Assembly (NCBI GenBank): GCA_015680685.1
Contig: MNCI01004656.1
Coordinates: forward strand, 2,270,904 to 2,299,289
From: Gnetum montanum
Lineage: Eukaryota > Streptophyta > Gnetopsida > Gnetales > Gnetaceae
Direction of reading: 5' to 3'
DNA length: 28,386 nt
Under the pieces are notes generated by a model that saw nothing but the letters and a program-made list of their open reading frames with translations, had not been told where the DNA came from and made no database searches. The translations under genes were made by a program, and so were the position numbers. Shown piece by piece: positions 19,920 to 28,386 of this stretch; position 1 is the stretch's first letter; every line of letters begins with the position of its first letter.

Positions 19920-22900
19920 TTAGCCTATAGTATGTGGTGGAGGCTAAGGTTCTTCCTCTCCCTCTTTTTCCACTACTCCATTGGGTCCTATGCCATCACT
20001 TGGAACCTACATTAAATAAAAAAATGATAAATTAGCTAACAAATAAAGTGACATGGAACAAAGAAAAATGATGCAAACTAAACCAACTTGAGAAGGACCC
20101 GAATCCATGTCTGGGGGCATCCTATCAAGGCCTACCTCTAAGCATCAGAGGATTTCATCCTTCAATAATAATGTCTAGTCCTCCATGCCAAGGTCAATAC
20201 GCATGAGGGTTTTCCCTTTTTCTATGGTCATCCATGAAGGTGGCCTTGGAGAAAACCTTGTAAGAGTCACCTCTTCAGAATGTACAATGATCTGTCTTTC
20301 CAAGCATACACTCACCATGACATTGCTTGTGAATAGTTTGTAAACCTATTTTACATTGATTATGTCAAGAAATATCTCCTGGCATCAACTCTCCATAGAC
20401 TCATCTCTGTACTTTTTATGGTAGGCTTTGCATTCTTACTTGTGGTGGTGCTTGTGATTCTTTTGAGTCTAGCCTCACTAGTACACTTTCATGCTATAGT
20501 CCTTCTAGTCTTGATTTTTTCTTACTAATAGGTCCATCTAGAGCCATTTCTCAATCACCTCACAGGTGGCTTCATGCTTACCCTAAAAAACTAACCAATA
20601 CCTAGCATAATTAATTTCAATCATGCACTAGCTACCATCTAGCTTATTACATGTTGTCAGGAAGTCATAGCGAGACTACAAGTCATTTAGTCTTGCCTCT
20701 TGGTTTGCCCCATTTTCCTAAAGCTCCTACATCCATTTCCATAGGTGCTCGTTGACACGCTTGCACTCCCATAATTCTCTTGCATTGTCATACATGCGAT
20801 GAGGCACTTACTCCACTTTGGGGAAAAACTTAGGTATGATGTCAACCTAGACTACTCTGTTCAAGTTCCACTTAAGCTACGAACCTGTCATCACATAATA
20901 GACAAAATAGCATTAGTTACAAACCAAACTATATATATATGAAAATGTATAATAAAATAGGCATACCAATCTTAGGGTCTATTTTTTTTATATGCTCTGT
21001 CATATCATCCACCATGCTTTACATGAAGGAAAATTTATCCAGAGTCTCTGTCCATAGTTGCATATGAAAGGTGGATGTGAATGTTGAATGTTCAATGGAA
21101 ACACCAGCCAATACAACATAACACACTTTGCAATTATCAGGTAGCCAACAGCCGATGGTGTAAAACACAAAAAGAAAAAACGATGATGGTGCAAAGCTCT
21201 TACCTAACAAGCCCTCAAGTATGATAGCAAGGGGATCATCCATCTACATCCCATCAAAGAAATTTTGAAACTTACCCCTTTTAACTGCAACCCTTATTCT
21301 TTGAGTTGCCTTAACACTTTTGTAGCTTCACATTCTTCTTCATCTACCATTTGTCCCTCATGTTAAGGGACATCATCCTCCATGGGCTCCACTACTGCTA
21401 TAAGCATCCTCTTGCCTATGTTACACAAGTTAGATTTAGAATGACCAATAATGAGTATAAGATAGCATGATGCATGATAGTAATATTAGATAATACATAC
21501 TTACTTGCAATATCTAAATTCATATCTTGGAGCTTCAATCGTAGTTTTTTATCACCCTCCACTTCACATGAAATTTTCTCCATGAGGCATGGCTTCTTAA
21601 TCTTTATTTTGGATGATCTCCCTATCTTAGCAATGAGTCATGCCCCTCTTATTTCATTTTTTATTTTTGTTTTTGGGGCCTCCCTAGCACTATTTCATGT
21701 GTGATAGGATCATCCAACATTGCCCCTAGTTGTTACCAAAAGTGACTCTCAATCGCCTCTCAAGATTCCTACAACCACATGGTGTGGAATAGGAGGTAGA
21801 TTCATAGCTTTGAAATCTAAGTGAAATCTTACACCATCCACTATCCATTCTCACAAGTGACCAAAAATTCTACAAATCTTCTTAGGCATGCTACAAAGAA
21901 AGCAAAGTGCACATGTGATCGTGCTTGGAGGTTGTGGGGCAGCCTAACGATTTCAGCAAGCAAGCTGTTGATAAGTTAATTAACCTAGTTGTACTGTGTC
22001 CCCTTCTCTATCATGTCCCTCATTATCCAATATTGCTCAACCCCAAGAATCTTTCCTTGGTAAAGTAGCTTTGGGAATTCACAAGCTCGAAAGACTGGGT
22101 AGAGGTGGTGGACCATGGGTACTTTCACCTCCTTTCTTGGTATTCCTTTACGAGTCTTGGAAGTGCTCAATCATTCCTCAATGTCTCCTCTATGGTCTAG
22201 GTCTTTGCTAGTTTTTTCTACAACTGGTAGATCCTTAGAGAAGATGCTAAAAAGATCCACAAAGAATTTATCTATAGTTTTAAAAATCACCCATACATTA
22301 TGGACATGTGTGCTAAAGCAATCGGTGCTATTAGTGAAGAAGTCAATTAGGACAATCATTTTGGCCACTAGAATGCTTGGGCTAATAGCCATGAGAAGGT
22401 CCATGAGCCTAGCCCATTGAAGATTCCTTACATTCTCCACTGAAGCCTCATAGCACAACCAGCGTTGTGAACTCTCAAACTCACCATATTTAAACATGAG
22501 AGTGGCCTCCATGTGACTTATAGCAACCATCATAACTTCTCTTGACTTAGCTGTAGCTGCAATAGGTAAAAGTAAAATTAGTAACATGAGAAAAATAAAG
22601 TAAAAATTCCATGAAAATAAGTGGCACACAACTCATGTCGCACAAATAGTGTATAGGATGGCAATAGTGGAACTAAAACTTCCTCCATGCTTGGTATGTT
22701 GGTTACCCACTCAATGTCCAACCAACCAAGAGCTTGAAACCTCTTGTAAGACTTACAATATCTATGAGGGAGTTATGCTAAGTCTACCTTGATCTACCCA
22801 ATCATTTCTACACAAACATTCTCAAAAGATGAAAATTCATGTAGGGAAATTTGAGTCAAGTTCAATGCCCCCTCTTCATCATGGAGGCCATCTACGTCAA

Positions 22901-23600
22901 TTCTAAGCCTAGCAATAGATGTGAGAAATTAGCATCTTAAGTCATAATCTAATAAGCAATACAAGAAATTGTAAAAAGACTCACCCTCTAGTTCAATACA
23001 CTATCCTAAGTGGGTTCTAGAAAAGAGTGTGTAGGCATCAAGCAACAAACATAGTGTTGTTCTTGTTGTAACACTAAAATTCAAGCATTCCCTAGATCCT
23101 AGACAAAAGCCTAAGGTCCTTCTAGCCTTGCCTTAAGCTCCCTACTCCTTCATCATGAGTAAGCTGATCAAATATGAACCTTAGAATGCCTCAGTTCACC
23201 CCAAGCAATACTATCTCCATTATGATGCCTGCTACTTCAGCTACCAAATGTAACCAAATCATCACACTAACATGGTAGAGAAAAAATTCTAGGAATTTTT
23301 GTGCACCTGACCTGAACCATATTGCTTGGTGGCCCACACATGTGTCTAGTTTAGGCACATTCTATACAAGCTTTCTCATGTAGCAAAAAATACCCACCAA
23401 CTCAACTATGACGTAGACAGGTTTCAACAATACCCTACGATGCCACAATAACAACAAAAGGAAAATGTTAACATTGAATAAGAAGAAAATGCATAAAAAT
23501 TACACTTAGTATGCTTAACTTTCCACCAAGCCCCATGGGAAAGGGATGTTGGTGTATCCATCTAATGTGTCTGGTCCCCTATGGGCCATAGCACTAACAT
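19920..23600 (-). pseudogene. Eight-exon antisense gene of unknown function between protease and RT of the right element
   Basis: The exons on the minus strand are: E1 (about 23600)-23520, E2 23434-22985, E3 22908-22628, E4 22556-21505, E5 21415-21204, E6 21125-20967, E7 20884-20088 and E8 20006-19920. Introns are 85, 76, 71, 89, 78, 82 and 81 bp, with GT/AG ends; several donors are strong (GG|GTGAGT, AA|GTAAGT, AG|GTAAGA). Codon phase matches across all junctions. E2, E3, E6, E7 and E8 keep frame throughout; E4 and E5 each need one indel repaired. About 1000 codons in total. E2 includes CVGHQAIWFRSGAQKF; E4 has RNLQWARLMDLLMAISP; E7 is charged and helical, perhaps coiled coil (NARELWECKRVNEHLWKW). 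Stops are mostly TAG. No signal peptide or known domain was recognised. The start codon is not determined. It runs opposite to the retroelement. Confidence 0.8.
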
Positions 23601-23642
23601 CTATGTTGTATCAAAAAAATCCACTAATTATTGGTTATGGTC

Positions 23643-23650
23643 TATATAAA
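23643..23650 (-). promoter_or_regulatory. Possible TATA box of the antisense gene
   Basis: TTTATATA on the minus strand lies about 45 bp upstream of the first recognisable coding sequence of the antisense gene, just inside the hairpin array. The motif reads as a TATA element on either strand, so the assignment is weak. Confidence 0.25.
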
Positions 23651-23679
23651 GTGTAACTTTCAAAACTACAAATTTTTTT

Positions 23680-23960
23680 CTAGGTGTTGGTTACACTCCT
23701 TGCAAAGTGTAACAATTGGCAAAAAAAATTTCTAAGTGTTGGTTATGCTTCCCATAGAGCGTAATAAATGCAAAACATTTTCTAAGTGTTGGTTACACTC
23801 TCCATAGAGTGTGATAAATGCAAAATTTTTAACTGTTAAAAATTTTTAAAAAAACTGTAGGGTATGCTCAATATAGAGCGTAACCCATTGACTGTGTTTC
23901 TTATAAAGCATAATGCTAGGAATCAAATTTTCTAACTTCTGTTATGCTCTTAGGAACATA
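23680..23960. repeat. ~50-bp tandem hairpin repeats upstream of the antisense gene
   Basis: Three clear units start at 23680, 23732 and 23782 (52, 50 and about 49 bp), each beginning CTAAGTGTTGGTTA or a variant. Each unit holds an inverted repeat: GTTACACTCC/AAAGTGTAAC, TTATGCTTCCCATAGAGCGTAA and TTACACTCTCCATAGAGTGTGA. Decayed units follow to about 23960 (TATGCTCAATATAGAGCGTA). The same CTAAGTGTTG...TTACACTCTAGAGCATA text occurs in the LTR-proximal array near 14114-14145. Confidence 0.8.
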
Positions 23961-24050
23961 CCCTAGCATGATAGCCATGACCCTCATAGTTGTCCTAACT
24001 AGACCATCATGCTCTATCTTCATCCTTGAGCCACCTTAGCTAACTTTTGT

Positions 24051-24220
24051 CCCATGTCACACACAGGATGCCAAAAAACATTTGTCCCACATCACACATA
24101 GGACACCAAGAAAAAAATTTGTCCCACATCATGTGTAGGACACCAAGGATCCCTTGTTCCATGCCAAATGCGGGATGCTAAGAAAACCCCAATCCCATGC
24201 TGCATGCAAGATGCCAAACC
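24051..24220. repeat. ~36-bp tandem repeats, five units
   Basis: Units start at 24051, 24085, 24123, 24158 and 24194 (34, 38, 35 and 36 bp, last one partial). The pattern is CCCACATCACACATAGGACACCAAGAAAAA with variants such as CCATGCCAAATGCGGGATGC; each has a weak inverted repeat (CCCATG.../GCGGGAT). Related words (CATCCCATGTCCCATAGG) recur twice at 24735-24785. Confidence 0.8.
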
Positions 24221-25111
24221 CTCATAACAAAAAACATAGAAAGCTAAACAAAAAAATGCACCATGTACACCACCTCCCTTGGCCATGACTCATGATCATT
24301 GTAGGGGAGATGGTAATCCCTACCCATAGCAGACTACCTTACAAACCTCAAAAACATGAAGGTACACAAAAAATAGGAAAAGAAAATCGCAAGGGTTGAG
24401 TGTAGTACCTTACTTAGCCGATAGTGTCTTCCTATGGTCCTCTATATGCACCTTGGGAAGGAGCCTCATTGTGCACTCTCCTTCATCCATGTTAGTGAGA
24501 TTGGGGTGCTAGTGTTTACTACAGCACATCATGTTTGATTGTTATGCTCTTGCTTTTTTCTTTCTTCTTTATTACACTATAGATTCCCCTCTATTGTCGC
24601 TATGCTTTGTCTCCCTTCACCTTAGCCACACTACGCTCCTTGACTATTTGCTTTAACTTTGAAAATGACAAGTTTAAGATAGTAAAATTCATATTTATAC
24701 CCTTTTGGGTTAAAGGACACATGACCCTCCTAAGGCATCCCATGTCCCATAGGTAATGCAAGACTATCCCATGTCCCATGCATAATAGGAGATGAGCATA
24801 GCACCCAAAGTTAGAAAATTTTTTCAACTTTTTCATTGTCCCTATACTTAGAAATTTTTTACATTTTTTCTAATTTCCCAATAAACATCCAGCTTAGCCC
24901 CACATTTAAAACCTTCCAAACCATGCTTAAACCCATGTCTCTCGCATAAACTATGGTCCGCTACAACGTTAAAATGGTAATTTTATGGCCAATTAATGCA
25001 CCAAAACTACTTTACCTATTTTCTTATCTGATTTGAAAACTACACAGTTAGGTGAATTTTCATAACATTGTATTTCTTATTTTACACATTTTTCCTTAAG
25101 ACAGGTGACAC
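24221..25111. other. Non-coding end of the right spacer
   Basis: AT-rich sequence without a protein-like frame. It contains the stray 36-bp-type words near 24735-24785 and otherwise no structure I can support. Confidence 0.45.
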
Positions 25112-25131
25112 TTAACATTTTTTTTGATAGG
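25112..25131 (+). promoter_or_regulatory. Splice acceptor-like site before pol of right element
   Basis: TTAACATTTTTTTTGATAG|G gives a T-rich tract followed by TAG at 25128-25130, ten bases before the pol ATG at 25140. The left element has a similar GATAG just before its pol ATG at 2991. In Ogre elements of the Tat lineage an intron separates gag-pro from RT, so this could be the acceptor for removing the spacer from sense RNA. No clear matching donor was found near 19285-19420. Confidence 0.4.
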
Positions 25132-25139
25132 ATTATAGA

Positions 25140-26790
25140 ATGAATGCATATGATTGTCTTTGTTCACCCTTAGTCTTGACTGGACCTTATGGAGGTTCCA
25201 CAAGATGTATAAACACTAAGCTCCTAGACTTTGAGCCATTCAATTATGATACAAATGTAGCATCCCTAGAGACATCTCTAGATTGGCCAAACCATCTAGT
25301 TAGAGCTCTAGACTTAGAAGTAGGTGACGTAACTAAGGATCCTCTCATAGAAGTCCCTATAGTAACATGTAAAGGTGAGGCAAAGACATTGAAACTTAGT
25401 TCCTTATTAAAGCCTCAAATCAAAAAAAGCATCTCTAAAGTTCTCAATGATAACATCAATGCATTTGCATGGTCCTACGAAGACATGCTAGGCTTGAACC
25501 TTTGCATAATATAGCACAACATTATCCTTGATCCTTGCATAAAACTAGTCAAATAGAAAGTTTGCAAAGTCAAGCTTGAGGTGGCATTGGCCATTCGCAA
25601 TGAAACCACTAAGCTTTATAAAGTTGGTTTCATCTGGGAAATTGATTACACTAACTAGGTTTCAAACATTGCAGTTGTCCTTAAGAAAAATGAAAGCATA
25701 TGAATTTGCATAGACTTCCAGGACTTAAACAAGCTAACCATCAAAGATGATTATTGACCAACTCATTAATACTATGGTTGGTCATGCCTTGTTGTCCTTT
25801 ATGAATGGGTTCTCAAGGTACAACCAAATTTGGATCAACCCAAAGCACCAACTCAGCACCACCTTCATGACCCCCTAGGATACATTTTGCTATAAAATGA
25901 TGCCCTTTGGACTAAAGAATGTAGGAGCAACCTATCAACATGTGATGACATATATCTTTAGTGATTATTTACTAGACTTACTCAATGACTATGTTGACGA
26001 TATAGTAGTTAAGTCCAAGTTAGCTCACAATAACACAGATCACTTGGACCATGTCCTCAAATGTTGCCTTACACATGACCTTCAGCTAAACCCCCAGAAG
26101 AGTGTCTTTGGCATCAAAACCAGTCACATGCTAGGATTTGTAATATTAGAAGCAGGTATACATGTAGACCCCGATAAGGTTAAGGCTATCACCAAATTAG
26201 CACCATTGGCAAAACATAAGGATCTACACATGTTATAAGGTAGATTACAATTCATATGTAGGTTCATCACAAGGTTGACCAACAAGTTGTAGCTAATGAA
26301 ACATTTGCTCAAAAAGGGGATCCACTTTGACTAGACAACTCAATGCCAAGAAGCATTTGACAACCTCAAAAAGGAGTTGGCTTAACTTCCAATAGTTTAC
26401 CCTCCACAAGGAAATAATCCATTCTACATTGACCTTGCAACATTAGATACATCCATTGCTTCTCTACTTTGTCAAAAGCAAGATGATGGCTCAACGGTTC
26501 CTATTTACTACTTAAGCCATGTGCTAGTAGCCCACGAGGCAAAATAGAATGATGTAGATAAGAACTATCTCATCTTAGTTTTTACACTCAAGAAATGAAG
26601 ATACTATCTTTTTCACAATCAGGTTAACAATATCTATAAAAGCAACATACTCCATGAAATTAACATGAACATGTATGAAAGTAGTCTAATTACATGATGG
26701 AAGCTAATAACTATGGAATTTGACCTACACTACATAGCACAAGCATCCATAAAAGGTCAAGCAATAGCCGTAGAACTCATGGCATGATCA
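25140..26790 (+). pseudogene. Pol N-terminus, reverse transcriptase and first RNase H of right element
   Basis: The frame from ATG 25140 includes TKDPLIEVPIV, KTLKLSSLLK and INAFAWSYEDMLGL; FAWS.EDMPG is a hallmark just upstream of RT in plant Ty3 elements. RT blocks follow: GFIWEIDY, ICIDFQDLNKL, MMPFGLKNVGATY and YVDD at 25990-26001, then SHMLGFVILEAGIHV. The first RNase H-like segment reads PFYIDLATLDTSIASLLCQK and VPIYYLSHVLVAHEA, then LILVFTLKK. The YVDD box is intact. Stops (TAG, TAA, TGA) and frameshifts near 25755-25895 and 26760-26800 make it non-functional. Confidence 0.92.
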
Positions 26791-27345
26791 AGAAATAATA
26801 GATTCAGAATTATTGGATGAATATGTCAATGCCATAAATCAAGTACTTGCAAATTTTGAAGTAGGTTTACACTTTGATGGTGATTCAACCACATAAGGTG
26901 GTATTGCCATTGTCATTATCACATTTCCATCTAGGGAGATTTGACCCTTCATGTATCACTTTACATTTCCTTGTACAAATAATGTGGTGGAGAATGAAGG
27001 TATCCTTAGAGGTGTCTTAGTAGCTCAAGAGTTAGGAATCCAAAACATGGCAATCCAAGGTGATTTGTAGCTAGTTTTCAACCATGTTACAAAGGTTTGC
27101 ATTTTCAAGGCATAACATTTACAATCTTACTATGATTCAGTGAAACATTTGCTCAAATAATTTGCAGCTATAGATGTCCAACGTATTTCCTATAATGAAA
27201 ATGCCATTGCTGATGCATTAGCTACTTTAGCCTTAAGCATAGCACCAAACATGTTTTCTGCATTTCCTGCTTCAATAGTGAATTGCGTTGAACCTATAGC
27301 TCAAAGAATAAGCATTGCATCCTTAGATGTGACAAGCATGGTTTA
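26791..27345 (+). pseudogene. Second (Tat-type) RNase H of right element
   Basis: The blocks are LHFDGDSTT (first Asp, near 26872), CTNNVVENEGILRG (Glu), ELGIQNMAIQGD (Asp) and NENAIADALATLAL (last Asp, near 27215). All four acidic residues expected of this RNase H are still present despite several in-frame stops. Its order after the first RNase H and before integrase is diagnostic of the Tat lineage. Confidence 0.86.
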
Positions 27346-27419
27346 CTCTCAAGAGTGGTATGACAATATTAAGACATACCTCCAATAGGGAGAGCCTCCG
27401 CAAAATCTAACCTCTACCC

Positions 27420-28386
27420 AAAAAGACATAGTATGAAAGTGATCATGGTAGTATGTCCTTATAGGTGATAGAACCTTGTGTCGTAGATCCTATGATGAAA
27501 TACTGTTAACTTGCATTAGTGGTAATGAACTGCAAATGATCATCAACCAAGTCCATGAGGGACTATGTGGAGGCCACATAGCCCCAAGGCAAATGGCAAT
27601 AAAAATCAGATGCCTAGGCTACTATTGGCCTTACATAGAGCACAATTGCATTTCCAAGGTTAGGACATGTGGCGTGTATCAGCAACATGGTAACCTAATG
27701 CATGTGCCACCCATAGAACTACATATTACGTAGATCACATGGTCATTCCAACATTGGGGGTTGGATATCATAGGACCTATAATTCCCAAGTCTTCCTCAA
27801 GACATAGCTTCATCATTACCACAACTAAATATTTTACAAAGTGGGTTGAAGCCATTTCCTTTAGGAGGACAACATCACAATAGGTTTGCAAATTCATTCT
27901 AGATAACATAGTGACTTGATTTGGTCTACCCATGATCATAGTCATAGAAAATGGACCATAATTTAGCAGTGCAGAAACTAAAGCCTTCTACAAACACCTT
28001 AGCATTAAGCATTCCTTTTCATCATCATACAACCCATAGGATAATGGCCAAGTTGAGGCTATAAACAAAGTCATTGTCAACCTTCTAAAGATGATGCTTA
28101 GCAACAACAAGCGATGATGACATGAATAGCTATTCTAGGTGCTATGGGCCTACTACACAACATGCATAATAGCAATAGGTAAGACACCATATAGTCCTGT
28201 ATATAGATCTAAAGCAATATTGCCTCTTGAAATACAGGTTCCATCGCTGCATGTGATCCTCTTGAACTTCATTAATGAGGTTAAGAACAATGATTTGAGA
28301 ACCATTGACCTTGACTCTATAGAGGAGGAGTTGTAGAGGAGGAGTGCATGCAAACACTTGATTTCATCAAGTGGTACCAAAAAAAA
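27420..28386 (+). pseudogene. Integrase of right element (C-terminus outside window)
   Basis: The zinc-binding part begins HEGLCGGH (27555-27578). The cysteine pair reads C-G-V-Y at 27668-27679, so the second Cys is Tyr; the left copy keeps CNTC. The core has the first Asp in GLDIIGPI (near 27760). The second acidic block reads IVIENGP, where relatives have TDNG, so Asp is Glu at 27947-27949. The catalytic Glu is present in DNGQVEAINK (28055-28057). The C-terminal part follows (GKTPYSPVYRSKAILPLEI) and the domain runs off the window. Stops are again mainly TAG. Confidence 0.9.

Larger units (their letters stand above)
13300..28386 (+). mobile_element. Right Tat-lineage Ty3/gypsy retrotransposon, degraded, 3' end outside window
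   Basis: The order on the plus strand is LTR (3' end at 15273), primer binding site, gag, protease, a 5.7 kb spacer with an antisense gene, pol N-terminus, RT, RNase H, second RNase H and integrase. The dual RNase H places it in the Tat lineage. The element runs off the window in the integrase C-terminus. All coding parts are interrupted by stops, mostly TAG at expected Gln codons. The 5' border of the LTR is uncertain; 13300 is where its array starts and is used as a provisional limit. Confidence 0.85.

Noticed and set aside
20932-20940. TATATATAT run as a promoter
   Set aside because: It lies inside the 82-bp intron between E6 and E7 of the antisense gene and is a short AT run.
21241-21271. 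A 32-bp intron within E5
   Set aside because: It would be far shorter than plant introns and than the other seven; a single-base frameshift explains the frame change better.
22115-22420. Plus-strand frame over the antisense gene
   Set aside because: It is the complement of E4, whose minus-strand frame is much longer and is bounded by splice sites with matching phase.
23680-24220. CRISPR-like array
   Set aside because: The units are contiguous and diverged, without constant repeats separated by unique spacers, in a plant retroelement context.
1-28386. tRNA or rRNA genes, or an intact host gene
   Set aside because: No cloverleaf-like or rRNA-like sequence and no uninterrupted conserved protein was seen on either strand.

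Overview
The window looks like repeat-derived DNA from a large plant genome. I see no intact host gene, tRNA or rRNA. The evidence is decayed Ty3/gypsy polyproteins with the plant Tat-type layout: RT, a first RNase H, a second RNase H, then integrase. CpG is very scarce (roughly half a dozen in the first 1.4 kb by eye), and in-frame stops mostly fall where glutamine is expected. A gymnosperm or another large, heavily methylated seed-plant genome would fit, but I cannot name the species.

Two related but diverged Tat-lineage elements lie head to head. The left element is on the minus strand, from about 12.4 kb down to base 1, and is cut off inside its integrase. Its order is gag (12250-9470), protease (9460-8540), a 5.5 kb spacer (8540-2992) and pol (2991-1). 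The right element is on the plus strand, from its 5' LTR (3' end at 15273) to the end of the window. Its order is primer binding site (15279), gag (15730-18520), protease (18530-19407), a 5.7 kb spacer (19408-25130) and pol (25140-28386).

The main result is inside the two spacers. In the right element the spacer holds a spliced gene on the opposite strand: 8 exons and about 1000 codons (23600 to 19920, minus strand). Its seven introns are 71-89 bp, mostly with good splice sites, and codon phase is kept across them. I do not recognise the protein. The left spacer has a homologous C-terminal part at the same place and in the same antisense orientation (7371-7824, plus strand), with one intron at the same codon position. 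The gene therefore seems to belong to the element family, between protease and RT, and is not a chance insertion. Because it is antisense, its introns would not be removed from the element's genomic RNA, so it could be copied with introns.

In both elements a tandem array of hairpin-forming repeats lies between the 5' end of the antisense gene and the start of pol: about 185 bp period at 3650-5538 on the left, and 50 bp and 36 bp periods at 23680-24220 on the right. Each element also repeats the same sequence vocabulary near its own LTR/leader (12480-12800 left; 13300-14150 right). An assembly gap (5539-5760) interrupts the left array.

Everything is pseudogenised. Hand counts in two exons of the right antisense gene show CAG almost entirely turned into TAG while CAA is mostly kept, as expected from deamination of cytosines methylated in CHG context.
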